From contig JACRHT010000012.1 in assembly GCA_016217545.1 (NCBI GenBank), positions 186,001-250,000 of the forward strand: 64,000 nt of DNA. The letters are read 5' to 3'. This document shows positions 48,927 to 57,292 of this stretch, piece after piece (the stretch's first letter is position 1; each line of letters begins with the position of its first letter). A model generated the notes under the pieces. That model searched no databases. It was not told where the DNA came from and saw only the letters and a list, made by a program, of their open reading frames with translations. The translations under genes and the position numbers were made by a program. Source of the stretch: Opitutia bacterium. Lineage in GTDB: Bacteria > Verrucomicrobiota > Verrucomicrobiia > Opitutales > Opitutaceae.

Positions 48927-49787
48927 GTGAGAGACCCTGCGCACACCCGATCCGTCATGTTGCTGCTGCTCGCCGCGCTCTGCTGGAGCCTCGGCGGCGT
49001 GCTGCTGAAGTCCGTCAACTGGCCGCCGCTCGCGGTCGGCGGCGGGCGCGGGCTCGTCGCGGCGGTCTTCCTGCTCCTCGTGGTTGGCCACCGGAAACCG
49101 TTTCGTTGGGGCTGGCTGCCGCTCGTCACCGCCGTCGCCTATACCGCCTGCACCCTGCTGTTCGCCGCCGCGACCAAGCTCACCACCGCCGCGAACGCTA
49201 TCCTGATCCAATATACCGCGCCGGCCTACGTCGCGTTGCTCGGTGCATGGCTGCTCAAGGAACGGCCGACGCGCTACGATTGGCTGACGATCGCCGTCGT
49301 GTTCGTCGGGCTGGCGATCTTCCTCTACGATGGCCTGCGCCTGAACGACGTGGCCGGCATCCTGCTCGCGATCGGGAGCGGCGTGGCCTTCTCGGTGATG
49401 ATCGTGCTGCTGCGGCTGCAAAAGGACGGCTCGCCGATCGGCTCGATCATCCTCGGCAACTTCTTCGCCTTCCTCTGCGGCTTGCCCAGCATTCTCGGGG
49501 CGCCGTTGCCCGACACGCAGAGCTGGATCGCGCTGCTGCTCCTCGGCGTCGTGCAACTCGGCGTCGCCTACCTCATCTACACGAAGGCCATCAAGCACGT
49601 CACCGCGCTCGAAGCCGTCCTCATTCCCGTGATCGAACCGATCCTCAATCCCATCTGGGTCATGCTCGTGCTCGGCGAAAAACCCAGCGCTCTCGCCCTG
49701 TTCGGCGGCGCGATCGTGATCGGCGCCGTGACGTGGCGCGCGGTGTATTCGATCCGGCAGCCGCCGCCGGCGGTGCTGCCGGGTTGA
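48927..49787 (+). CDS. EamA/DMT-family transporter 1
   Basis: A 286-residue inner-membrane protein with ten helices in two EamA repeats (LLLLAALCWSLGGVLLKSV at the start; ILLAIGSGVAFSVMIVLL opens repeat 2). AANAILIQYTAPAYVALLGAWLLKERP is the conserved repeat 1 end and EAVLIPVIEPILNPIWVMLVLGEKPS that of repeat 2. Such carriers export amino acids or metabolites. The GTG at 48927 is used; an ATG at 48957 would begin directly at the first helix. The hydrolase gene begins immediately after its stop, so both may share a transcript. Confidence 0.88.
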   Translation: MRDPAHTRSVMLLLLAALCWSLGGVLLKSVNWPPLAVGGGRGLVAAVFLLLVVGHRKPFRWGWLPLVTAVAYTACTLLFAAATKLTTAANAILIQYTAPAYVALLGAWLLKERPTRYDWLTIAVVFVGLAIFLYDGLRLNDVAGILLAIGSGVAFSVMIVLLRLQKDGSPIGSIILGNFFAFLCGLPSILGAPLPDTQSWIALLLLGVVQLGVAYLIYTKAIKHVTALEAVLIPVIEPILNPIWVMLVLGEKPSALALFGGAIVIGAVTWRAVYSIRQPPPAVLPG

Positions 49788-50534
49788 GTGAACATGCCGC
49801 GCGGCATCCTCATTCTGTTGCTGCTCGCCATGGCCACCTCGTCGTCCGGCATGGAAAAGGAACGCGAGTGCGTCGTGTTGCTTCACGGCGTCGGCCTGTC
49901 GGGCTGGGTGATGCGTCCGCTCGAGCGCGCGCTCACGAAAGCCGGTTATCGCGTCATCAACCTCAGCTATCCCTCGCGAAGCATGCCGCTCGAGCAGATC
50001 GCGGGCGGGTTCCTGCCGGCGGAGTTGGAACGACACGGCGCGCTCGCCGCGCCACGACTGCACTTCGTCACGCACTCGATGGGCAGCATCGTCACGCGGC
50101 TCTATTTGCGCGATCGACGCCCGGGCAATCTCGGGCGCGTCGTCATGCTCGGCCCGCCGAACCACGGCAGCCCCGCGGCGGACCGCGCGGGCGGTAGTCG
50201 CTCGGCGCGCGCGGTCATGGGCGTGAACATGCCGCGCCTCGGCACGGGGCCCGACGGCGTCGTGCGCACGCTCGGTCCGGCCGACTACGAAGTCGGCATC
50301 ATCGCCGGCACGCGGCTGATCAACCCACTTTTCCGCGGCGTGATGCCGCGTCCGCACGACGGCGTGGTCACGGTCGAATCGGCCAAGCTCGAAGGCATGC
50401 GGGACTTTCGCGCCGTGCCGTATTCGCACACCGGCATGCTCTGGCGGCGCGCCGTCATCGACGACGTCGTGGCCTTCCTCCAAGCCGGCCGGTTCCAGTC
50501 GCCGCCGACGGACAAACTGTCACCTAATAGGTGA
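49788..50534 (+). CDS. Exported alpha/beta hydrolase (lipase-like)
   Basis: A 248-residue protein with a hydrophobic N-terminus (GILILLLLAMATSSSG) and an alpha/beta-hydrolase core: VVLLHGVGLSGWVMRPL (oxyanion region), nucleophile elbow THSMGS with the catalytic serine, and a distal PHDGVVTVESAKL and PYSHTGML giving aspartate and histidine. It resembles the group of bacterial lipase/esterases acting in the periplasm. The GTG at 49788 lies right after the transporter stop. The coding region ends inside a TAATA-loop hairpin (50514-50540), so the last six codons form part of the stem. Substrate unknown. Confidence 0.78.
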   Translation: MNMPRGILILLLLAMATSSSGMEKERECVVLLHGVGLSGWVMRPLERALTKAGYRVINLSYPSRSMPLEQIAGGFLPAELERHGALAAPRLHFVTHSMGSIVTRLYLRDRRPGNLGRVVMLGPPNHGSPAADRAGGSRSARAVMGVNMPRLGTGPDGVVRTLGPADYEVGIIAGTRLINPLFRGVMPRPHDGVVTVESAKLEGMRDFRAVPYSHTGMLWRRAVIDDVVAFLQAGRFQSPPTDKLSPNR

Positions 50535-50540
50535 CAGTTT
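50514..50540. terminator. TAATA-loop hairpin, copy 3
   Basis: An 11-base stem AAACTGTCACC / GGTGACAGTTT encloses the loop TAATA. It spans the end of the lipase-like gene (stop 50532-50534). With the copy at 50579 it separates two convergent genes, so both probably end transcripts. Confidence 0.65.
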
Positions 50541-50578
50541 CCTCGGTCTCCAAAGCGTGGAACGCGCGCAGCCTGAGA

Positions 50579-50605
50579 GAAGTGTAACCTATTAGGTTAC
50601 ACTTC
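50579..50605. terminator. TATTA-loop hairpin, copy 4
   Basis: An 11-base stem GAAGTGTAACC / GGTTACACTTC encloses TATTA, followed on the plus strand by CGTTTTCG. The stop codon of the EamA gene on the minus strand (50597-50599) lies in the right arm. It carries the same core as the copies at 647 and 694. Confidence 0.65.
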
Positions 50606-51565
50606 CGTTTTCGCCGGCGGGCGGAATTGGAGGAGCAGGTTCGCCGCCGTGATCAGGCCGCCACCGAGCAGCAGGCGCCACGTGAGCGTCTCGTTCGGAT
50701 AGTCGAAGCCGCCCCACCGCGCGAACAGCGCGGGGAGAAACAGGGCCAGAACCGACGTGAAGATCGGTTCCGTGCAGTAGATCAGCCCGGCCTCCGTCGC
50801 CGTGATCGCGGGCTGGAAGCGGTTCATCAGGAGGAACGCCGCAATCGTGCACAGCGCCGTGAGAATCACGGTGAACGTCAGCCACGCGCCCGAGGTCCAC
50901 GGCACGAGCAGCGCCCCGGCGGACGGCGCGGTGGCCGCCGTGAAAATGCCGAGGGCGACGGCTTGGGTCGCGAACATCAGCGTCGTGACCGGCCGCACGC
51001 GGTTGCCCGCGTAGCGCTTGTCCTCGAGCAGCAGGATCTGCCACATGAAGAACACCGACGAGAGCAGCGTCTCCGCCTCGCCACGCCCGAGGTGGAATTC
51101 GCGCAGGTTGAACTGCGCCAGCACCGCCACGCCCGCGAGCACGAGCGCGCACGCCGCCCACACGCTCGCGCCCGGCGAGCGCCGCGAACGGACGGCGAGC
51201 AGCACCGGAATCATGATCGCGTAGAATTGCGTGAGGAACGCCGACGTGGACGCACTGATGAATTGCAGGCCGTCGATCTGGAAGAACATCCCGAGCGACG
51301 CGGCGACCCCGAGTCGCAGGCCCTGCGCGCGCTCGCGCGCGGTCAGCGTGCGCAGCTGGCTCCACGAGATCAGCACCATGAACACCGCCCCGAGCAGGAA
51401 GCGCGGGGCGAGCGACATGCCGGTGATGAACCAGTTGCCGCTGCCGGGCAGGAGTTGCTCGTGTTGGAACGCGATCGCCTTGAGCAGCGGAAAGCTGAAG
51501 CCCCACAGAAAATTCGTGAGGAGCAGCATCAACAGCGCGGTCGTATGCGTGGCACGGGCGTTCAT
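50597..51565 (-). CDS. EamA/DMT-family transporter 2
   Basis: A 322-residue ten-helix carrier: LLMLLLTNFLWGFSFPLLKAI at the start, then LRLGVAASLGMFFQIDGLQFISASTSAFLTQFYAIMIPVLLAV (the repeat 1 end) and ITATEAGLIYCTEPIFTSVLALFLPALF (repeat 2 end). The DMT family exports small metabolites. It is the second carrier of this type in 3 kb, but on the opposite strand and with little resemblance to the first. Its stop codon lies in a hairpin. It converges with the lipase-like gene. Confidence 0.87.
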   Translation of the reverse strand: MNARATHTTALLMLLLTNFLWGFSFPLLKAIAFQHEQLLPGSGNWFITGMSLAPRFLLGAVFMVLISWSQLRTLTARERAQGLRLGVAASLGMFFQIDGLQFISASTSAFLTQFYAIMIPVLLAVRSRRSPGASVWAACALVLAGVAVLAQFNLREFHLGRGEAETLLSSVFFMWQILLLEDKRYAGNRVRPVTTLMFATQAVALGIFTAATAPSAGALLVPWTSGAWLTFTVILTALCTIAAFLLMNRFQPAITATEAGLIYCTEPIFTSVLALFLPALFARWGGFDYPNETLTWRLLLGGGLITAANLLLQFRPPAKTEV

Positions 51566-51622
51566 CGAGCGGAGCCGCGGAGCGTAGGCGCGGTCACCGG
51601 CACTCCAAGCGCAAAGCCGCGC

Positions 51623-53779
51623 TCAGGCTTTCAACACGCTCTGGAGCACCGCGTGGAAGAGCGGATCGCGCAGCGGCTTCTTCAACAGTGCGCGGAAACT
51701 CGTCCGCAACCCGTCGCGCACGGCGGCCGGCACGCTCACGGAGATGAGCCCGATGATCGGCGCATCGGCCAGGCCCGGGTGCGCCTCGAGCAGCGCGGGC
51801 CAGAGCGAGGCGTCGCGCGCGAGCACGTCGATCAACAACACGTCGTGCGCACGTTCGGCGGGGAGTTTCGTGAGATTCTCGAATGAGGTGACCTTGAGCC
51901 CCCAACCCTCCAGCAACGCCGCGTAATGCGCGCGGGCGCGGGAGTTCGCCGAGATCACCGTGATGCGTCGCGAGGGCAACTTGGGCAGCCCCTCGGTCTT
52001 TTCGAGCACGCGCACCTCGATGTGGAAGCGAAACTCCGACCCGGCGCCGGCGGCGCTCGAGACCTCGATGTCGCCGTCCATCAGACGCACCAAACTGCGG
52101 CTGATGGCGAGGCCGAGGCCCGCGCCGCCGTGTTTCCGCGTGGTGGACGCGTCCACTTGACTGAACGGCTGGAAGAGGCGGTCCTGCTTCTCCACCGCGA
52201 TGCCGATGCCGGTGTCGCGCACCGCAAAATCGAGGCGCACGCGCTGGTCGCCGCCCGCCGCGACCGGCAGCGGCACGGCGCCGACCTCCACTTCCACTTC
52301 GCCGGCCGGCGTGAACTTGATGGCGTTGCCAATGAGGTTGACGAGGACCTGACGCAGCCGACCGGGATCGGCGAGCACGTGCGCCGGCACTTGCGGCGAC
52401 ACGGCGACGAGGAGTTCGAGGTGCTTGTCTGCCGCGCGCGTCGAAAGCAATTCGACCGCCTCCTCGACGATTTGCCGCGGCGCGCAGGCTTGCGGGTCGA
52501 GCTGCATGCGGCCGGCGTCAATGCGGGAGTAGTCGAGGAGCTCGTTGGTGAGGGCGAGGAGCGCCTCGCCGCTCTTGCGCACGGTCTCGACGTAGTCGCT
52601 TTGCTCGGTGGTGAGCGAGGTGTCCTGGAGGAGCGTGGCGAAACCGATGATGCCGTTCAGCGGCGTGCGCAACTCGTGGCTCATCATGGCGAGGAACTCG
52701 CCCTTGGCGCGATCCGCCGCCTCGGCTTGATCGCGAGCGACGCGCAACTCGTCCTCCACGCGCTTGCGATCGCTGATGTCGTCGAAGACCGCCACGAGGT
52801 TCGTCACGCCTCGCTCGCCGTCGCGGACCGGAGAGACCACCAGGCGCACGGTGAAGACCTCGCCATTGCGCCGGCGCATCAGCATTTCGCCCTGCCAGCG
52901 TTCGCCGGCGTGGAGGCGTCGCAGCAGTTCGTCGCGCTGGTGCTCGTCGGCGTCATTCGGCAACAGCAGCCGCGAGGGCTGACCGATCAGTTCCTCGCGC
53001 TGGTAACCGGTGATGGCGAGCAGGCCGTCGTTGGCGTATTCGATGATTCGGTCCGGGGTCGTGATGATCACCGCGGAGCTGCTCTGCTGAATCGCCGTCG
53101 AGAAGCGGCGGATCTCGCGGTTGAAATTCCGCTCGCGCACGCGGAACAGCCAGCCGCCGAGAGGCACGCCGAGCACGAGCACCACCAAGCCGAACGCGGA
53201 GAGCCGCGCCGTCCACAATTCGCGCTGCCAGCTCGACGCATCGACATCGATGCCGAGGATCGTCCGCGGTGCGCCGGGCGGCGGACGATCGCCGACGGGC
53301 GCGTAGGCCGTGACCCATTCGCCGAACGAATCGCGCAACGGCCCCTCGGTGGCTGGCTCGTAGTTGCGCAGGATTGCCTGCAGGCCCGGCGAATTCGGCG
53401 CCTCGGGATAGTCGTCGCCGGGTTTGGACATTTCCGGCGAGGTCTCCGGCTCGGAATCGGCGAGGAACACGACGCGGCCGGGACGATCCGTCGAACGGAA
53501 GAGATAGACGAAGCGGATGCCGGGACTGACTCCGCGCAACCGCATCAGCCGGTCCTTCACGGCGCGATACTCCGGGTGGTTCAAGTCCGCCGGCGTGCCG
53601 GAGAGCGCCGCCGTGTCCTCCGCAACGAACGCCACGGCGCAGTGCTGCGCGCGATCGACCATTTGCTGAAGCAGCGCGGAGCGGCGGCGTTCCGCGCCCC
53701 ACCAAGCCACGCAAAGACCGAGCACCACGATCAGCAGCCATGCGGCGAGGACGCGGAAATTGGGCGGGGTGACGCGCAC
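51623..53779 (-). CDS. Hybrid sensor histidine kinase with a degenerate receiver
   Basis: A 718-residue inner-membrane kinase. A first helix ([18 protein letters not shown]) and a second ([15 protein letters not shown]) enclose a periplasmic sensor of about 160 residues. A PAS domain follows ([22 protein letters not shown], about 230-350), then HisKA (H368 in [11 protein letters not shown]) and HATPase_c ([39 protein letters not shown]). The C-terminal receiver has LLIDV and a lysine in LLKKPL, but the N-terminal acidic pair is replaced (ISAN instead of a DD motif), so it probably cannot bind magnesium normally. No response regulator lies beside it. Signal unknown. Confidence 0.88.
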   Translation of the reverse strand: MRVTPPNFRVLAAWLLIVVLGLCVAWWGAERRRSALLQQMVDRAQHCAVAFVAEDTAALSGTPADLNHPEYRAVKDRLMRLRGVSPGIRFVYLFRSTDRPGRVVFLADSEPETSPEMSKPGDDYPEAPNSPGLQAILRNYEPATEGPLRDSFGEWVTAYAPVGDRPPPGAPRTILGIDVDASSWQRELWTARLSAFGLVVLVLGVPLGGWLFRVRERNFNREIRRFSTAIQQSSSAVIITTPDRIIEYANDGLLAITGYQREELIGQPSRLLLPNDADEHQRDELLRRLHAGERWQGEMLMRRRNGEVFTVRLVVSPVRDGERGVTNLVAVFDDISDRKRVEDELRVARDQAEAADRAKGEFLAMMSHELRTPLNGIIGFATLLQDTSLTTEQSDYVETVRKSGEALLALTNELLDYSRIDAGRMQLDPQACAPRQIVEEAVELLSTRAADKHLELLVAVSPQVPAHVLADPGRLRQVLVNLIGNAIKFTPAGEVEVEVGAVPLPVAAGGDQRVRLDFAVRDTGIGIAVEKQDRLFQPFSQVDASTTRKHGGAGLGLAISRSLVRLMDGDIEVSSAAGAGSEFRFHIEVRVLEKTEGLPKLPSRRITVISANSRARAHYAALLEGWGLKVTSFENLTKLPAERAHDVLLIDVLARDASLWPALLEAHPGLADAPIIGLISVSVPAAVRDGLRTSFRALLKKPLRDPLFHAVLQSVLKA

Positions 53780-53821
53780 GGGAGGTCGGCGCGGAGCAAA
53801 CTTCGCCGTCGCCGAGCTCGC

Positions 53822-53854
53822 AAAACAAAACCGCCGCGGATTGCTCCGCGGCGG
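53822..53854 (-). terminator. Rho-independent terminator of the SWIB gene
   Basis: A 10-base stem CCGCCGCGGA / TCCGCGGCGG with a four-base loop, followed on the minus strand by TTTTGTTTTG. It stands 25 bases past the SWIB stop. Confidence 0.9.
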
Positions 53855-53879
53855 TCGTGAAAGCGAGTTTCGCTCGAGG

Positions 53880-54152
53880 TTAGGACGAGACGTGCTTCGA
53901 CACGAGCTTGGTCATGTCGAACATCGAGACCTGCGCCTTGCCACCGAAGACCGCCTTGAGGGCGTCGTCAGCGTTGATCATGCGCTTGTTCTTCTTGTCC
54001 TGGAGGCCGTTCTTCTTGATGTAGGCCCAGAGCTTCTTGGTCATTTCGGTGCGGGGAAGCGGCTTCGAGCCGACGACCGCGGCGAGGGTGGCGTCCGGAG
54101 TGACCGGGGCCATGAACTTAGCGTTGGGTTTGCGAGCAGATTTCTTTGCCAT
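53880..54152 (-). CDS. SWIB/MDM2-domain protein
   Basis: A 90-residue basic protein that is little more than a SWIB domain: VVGSKPLPRTEMTKKLWAYIKKNGLQDKKNKRMINADDALKAVFGGKAQVSMFDMTKLVSKH. The N-terminus is lysine-rich. SWIB domains are best known from eukaryotic chromatin complexes and also occur in Chlamydiae and related bacteria, where they are linked to chromatin-like DNA binding. The AGAGG before the ATG is a plausible ribosome site. It has its own terminator (53822-53854) and a plausible promoter just upstream, so it looks like a stand-alone transcript. Confidence 0.92.
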   Translation of the reverse strand: MAKKSARKPNAKFMAPVTPDATLAAVVGSKPLPRTEMTKKLWAYIKKNGLQDKKNKRMINADDALKAVFGGKAQVSMFDMTKLVSKHVSS

Positions 54153-54162
54153 AGTGCCTCTC

Positions 54163-54190
54163 GTATTAGAACGCGTGCGGGGCGATGCAA
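54163..54190 (-). promoter_or_regulatory. Candidate sigma-70 promoter of the SWIB gene
   Basis: On the minus strand TTGCAT (54185-54190) and TAATAC (54163-54168) are 16 bases apart. The -10 box ends only ten bases before the ATG, so the mRNA would have a very short leader. Confidence 0.4.
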
Positions 54191-54285
54191 TGATTTTCTA
54201 GAGGGGAAATTGAGTTTTTTCAGAGGAGAACCCGCTTGAAATTCGACTGGCGGCCCGGCAAAGCGCCCGGCAATTTCGCGCGCCG

Positions 54286-54870
54286 ATGCACTTCCCCGCC
54301 GAGCTTCCGTTCATCGAGACGCCGCGTCTCGCGCTGCGCCCGTTCGACCTGACCGACGCACCGCACGTGCAGCGTCTCGCCGGCGCGAAGGAGGTCGCGA
54401 ACGCCACCGCGCTCATTCCTCATCCCTATCCGGACGGCGTGGCGGAGCAGTGGATCGCGACCCACACCGCCGAATGGGCGGCGCATCGCGGACTCTCGCT
54501 CGCTCTCACGCTGAAGCCGACTGGCGAACTCATCGGCGCGATCGGCCTCACCTTCGTGGAGACGCACGCGCGCGCCGAACTCGGCTACTGGATCGGCCTG
54601 CCGTTCTGGCATCACGGTTTCGCCACCGAGGCGGCGAGCGCGTTGGCGGATTTCGGCTTCCGCGTGATCGGCCTCAATCGGGTGCAGGCGCACCACTACG
54701 CGAGCAATCCCGCGTCCGGCCGCGTGCTGCTCAAGATCGGCATGCGGCGCGAGGGCACGAGCCCGAAGATGATGCTGAAGAACGGCCGCTACGAGGACGT
54801 GGTCTTCTACGGCGTGCTCCGGCGCGATTGGCCGGGCCTCGGCAGCGCCGCACCGTTCGGGACGGGTTGA
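54286..54870 (+). CDS. GNAT acetyltransferase (RimJ/RimL-like)
   Basis: A 194-residue single-domain acetyltransferase: LPFIETPRLALRPFDLTDAPHVQRLAG at the start, then ELGYWIGLPFWHHGFATEAASALADFGFRVIGLNRVQAHHYASNPASGRVLLKIGMRREG, the standard RimJ/RimL signature with the acetyl-CoA loop. Such enzymes modify ribosomal protein termini or small amines. No close operon partner. Substrate not deducible. Confidence 0.88.
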   Translation: MHFPAELPFIETPRLALRPFDLTDAPHVQRLAGAKEVANATALIPHPYPDGVAEQWIATHTAEWAAHRGLSLALTLKPTGELIGAIGLTFVETHARAELGYWIGLPFWHHGFATEAASALADFGFRVIGLNRVQAHHYASNPASGRVLLKIGMRREGTSPKMMLKNGRYEDVVFYGVLRRDWPGLGSAAPFGTG

Positions 54871-55069
54871 GCCGGCGCCCGCCGACGTCCAGTTCCGCTC
54901 TTGCGGCGCTGCGGCGAAGGCGGCACTTTCGCCGCCGTTGGGTCAGTTGTTTGTGAGACTCCCCCGCCACGCAGAATCGTCACGCGCGCGCCCGCAGCGG
55001 GCTCCGGTGACGGTTTGAATCCCGGTCGTCGGGAACGAGCGGCAGCCAGCAGCACAGCCCGCAGCACAC

Positions 55070-55477
55070 ATGGAAAACACCAAACTCTACGTGGGGAACA
55101 TCCCGTTCGCCACCACGGCGCAGGATCTCGAAGGCCTCCTCGGCCAAGCCGGCGCGGTCAGCGTGGTCGAGATCGTCTTCGATAAGTTCACTGGCCGCTC
55201 GCGCGGCTTCGCGTTCGTCACCATGGGCAGCGCGGAGGAAGCCCAGAAGGCGGTCGACCAGTTCAACAACTACGATCTCGGCGGTCGCAAACTCGCCGTG
55301 AACATCGCCCGCCCGCGCGAGGAACGCGCCCCGCGTGAAGGCGGCTTCGGCGGTGGTGGCGGTGGACGCGGTGGCTTCGGCGGCGGACGCGGCGGCCCGC
55401 GCCGCTTCGGTGGTGGTGGCGGCGGCTTTCGCGGTGGACGCGGGGGCGACCGCGGCGGTTTCCGCGAGCGCGAGTAA
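55070..55477 (+). CDS. RRM RNA-binding protein with glycine-rich tail
   Basis: A 135-residue protein. One RRM covers about residues 4-82, with RNP2 LYVGNI and RNP1 RGFAFVTM. The tail (about 90-135) is RGG-like: repeats of GGG, GRGG, FGGG and FRGGRGG ending in RFRERE-type residues. This layout is that of cyanobacterial and verrucomicrobial Rbp proteins, which bind RNA and often respond to cold. A 199-base upstream leader (54871-55069) contains no gene. The gene ends with a clean terminator. Confidence 0.92.
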   Translation: MENTKLYVGNIPFATTAQDLEGLLGQAGAVSVVEIVFDKFTGRSRGFAFVTMGSAEEAQKAVDQFNNYDLGGRKLAVNIARPREERAPREGGFGGGGGGRGGFGGGRGGPRRFGGGGGGFRGGRGGDRGGFRERE

Positions 55478-55502
55478 GCTCCGACCTGCCTCCACGATTT
55501 CG

Positions 55503-55532
55503 AGCCGAACCTCACTGGGGTTCGGCTTTTTT
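55503..55532 (+). terminator. Rho-independent terminator of the RRM gene
   Basis: AGCCGAACC pairs with GGTTCGGCT around a seven-base loop, and a run of six T follows. Confidence 0.92.
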
Positions 55533-55617
55533 GCGCATCGGTCCGGGCCCGCGCCCCGACTGGCGGCGGCGGCACGGGCCGGTCGGCCAATCCGAAAAAC
55601 TAAAACCAAGCTTGCGT

Positions 55618-55645
55618 GGAAACTCCCGATACGTTTCGAGTTTCC
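55618..55645. promoter_or_regulatory. Candidate TetR operator
   Basis: Inverted repeat GGAAACTC (55618-55625) and GAGTTTCC (55638-55645) with a 12-base spacer, immediately upstream of the TetR-type gene at 55656. It is likely the autoregulatory operator of the efflux operon. Confidence 0.5.
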
Positions 55646-55655
55646 GCAGATTCCA

Positions 55656-56309
55656 ATGCCTCCCCGTCTCCCCGAGCCTCCCGCCGCCCCCGTCGCCAAC
55701 GCCTCCGAAGCGCGCGCCCGCATCGTGCGCACGGCCCGCGCGCACCTCTTCGCCCACGGCTACAGCACCTGGACGATGGACGACCTCGCCGCCGAACTCG
55801 GCATGAGCAAGAAGACGCTCTACCAGCATTTCCCCGCCAAGGAGGACCTCGGGCGCGCCGCGCTCGAGCAGTTCGCCGCCGAGGTCCGCGCCGAGGCCGA
55901 CGCCATCATCGCCGACCGCAACCTTACCTTCGCGGAAAAGCTCCGCGGCTTCACCGGCGGCATGCACCAGCGGCTTTCGCAGCTCACGCCGCACATCATG
56001 CGCGACCTGCAACGCTCCGCGCCGGCGCTGCACGAGTTCACCTTCGAGATGCGCCGCAAAAACGTGCCCTACATCTTCGGCCGCCTCCTCGAGCAAGGGC
56101 AGCTCACCGGCAAGGTGCGCCCCGAACTCGACGCGCCCTTCGCCGCCGAATTTCTCCTCCACGCGATGCAGGGCATCATGCACCCCGCCACGCTCGAGCA
56201 TCTTCACCTCGCACCCCACCAGGCGTTCGAGAAAGCCATGAGCCTCTACTTCGGCGGCCTCCTCACGCCCGCCGGCCGCAAAGACTATGAAAAATCGTTT
56301 TCCCGCTAA
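55656..56309 (+). CDS. TetR/AcrR-family regulator
   Basis: A 217-residue regulator. The N-terminal helix-turn-helix (ARIVRTARAHLFAHGYSTWTMDDLAAELGMSKKTLYQHFPAKEDL) is a standard TetR DNA-binding domain; the C-terminal half is the helical ligand-binding domain. The ATG at 55656 is used because the upstream in-frame sequence overlaps the previous terminator. Its 3' end overlaps the HlyD-type gene by 23 bases, so it heads the efflux operon and presumably represses it, with an inverted repeat just upstream as operator. Effector unknown. Confidence 0.9.
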   Translation: MPPRLPEPPAAPVANASEARARIVRTARAHLFAHGYSTWTMDDLAAELGMSKKTLYQHFPAKEDLGRAALEQFAAEVRAEADAIIADRNLTFAEKLRGFTGGMHQRLSQLTPHIMRDLQRSAPALHEFTFEMRRKNVPYIFGRLLEQGQLTGKVRPELDAPFAAEFLLHAMQGIMHPATLEHLHLAPHQAFEKAMSLYFGGLLTPAGRKDYEKSFSR

Positions 56310-57273
56310 ACTCGCCGTCCTCGCCCTCGGCGCGCTCCTGCTCGGCGCCTGCTCCCGCTCGGGTTCCGGCCGCTCCGGCGAACTCGTGTTGTCCGGCAAC
56401 TTCGAGGTCGACGACGCCCAGCTCGGCTTCAAGACGCCGGGCCGCGTCATCGAGCGCTCCGTGCGCGAAGGCGACCGCGTCACCGCCGGTCAGCCGATCG
56501 CACGCCTCGACGACGCCGAGCAGCAATCCCAGCTCGCCCTCCGCCGCGCCGAACTCGCCGCCGCCGAAGCGCAGCTGGCCGAACTCGAAGCCGGCTCGCG
56601 TCCGCAGGAAATCGCCGCCGCCGCCGCCACCGTGCGCAGCGCCGAAGCTGACCGCGACCGCGTGCGCCTCGACTTCGCGCGCCAGGATGAACTGCGCAAG
56701 AAGCAGGTGATCTCCGATCGCGATTTCGAAGCCGCACAGGCGCAGCTGAAAGTCGCCGAGGCCAAGGCCGCCGAAGCCGCCGAACGCCTCAAGCTCATCC
56801 AGGAAGGCCCCCGCGCCGAGACGATCCGCCAGGCGCGCGCCCGCGCCGATCAGGCCCGCGCCGCCGTCGCGCTCGCCACGACGCAACTCGAGAACACGCG
56901 CCTCGTCTCGCCGCTCGCCGGCGTGGTGCTCTCGCACAACATCGAGCCGGGCGAGTTCGTTTCCGCCGGCACGCCGGTCGTCACCGTCGCCGAGACCGCG
57001 CACCTCTGGGTTCGCGCCTACGTGAATCAGCCCGACCTCGGCCGCGTCCGCCACGGTCAAAAAGTCGTCGTGCGCACCGACAGTTTTCCGGGCCGCGACT
57101 TCGAAGGCGTTGTCGGTTTCATCGCCTCCGAAGCCGAATTCACTCCGAAGACCGTGCAGACGCCGAAGGAGCGCGTGAAGCTCGTGTTCCGCCTCAAGGT
57201 CGACGTCGCGAATCCCAAGGACGAACTCAAGCCCGGCATGCCCGCGGACGTCATCCTGCCGCCCGCCAGCTGA
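56287..57273 (+). CDS. HlyD/YbhG-type membrane-fusion lipoprotein
   Basis: A 328-residue periplasmic adaptor. A lipoprotein signal ends LGALLLGAC with the lipidated cysteine C22. GRVIERSVREGDRVTAGQPIARLDD is the first lipoyl half. A long alanine/glutamate-rich coiled coil (about 75-190) follows, then LVSPLAGVVLSHNIEPGEFVSAGTPVVTV, the second lipoyl half, and a beta-barrel domain. It links the two-ATPase ABC-2 permeases downstream to an outer-membrane exit, as YbhG does in YbhGFSR-type systems. It starts within the TetR gene end. Confidence 0.9.
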   Translation: MKNRFPAKLAVLALGALLLGACSRSGSGRSGELVLSGNFEVDDAQLGFKTPGRVIERSVREGDRVTAGQPIARLDDAEQQSQLALRRAELAAAEAQLAELEAGSRPQEIAAAAATVRSAEADRDRVRLDFARQDELRKKQVISDRDFEAAQAQLKVAEAKAAEAAERLKLIQEGPRAETIRQARARADQARAAVALATTQLENTRLVSPLAGVVLSHNIEPGEFVSAGTPVVTVAETAHLWVRAYVNQPDLGRVRHGQKVVVRTDSFPGRDFEGVVGFIASEAEFTPKTVQTPKERVKLVFRLKVDVANPKDELKPGMPADVILPPAS

Positions 57274-57292
57274 TCCGCTGTCTCGTCGCCGC

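Noticed and set aside
55010-55040. T-loop-like GGTTTGAATCCC that could suggest a tRNA
   Set aside because: No matching acceptor stem, D-arm or anticodon arm can be drawn around it on either strand.
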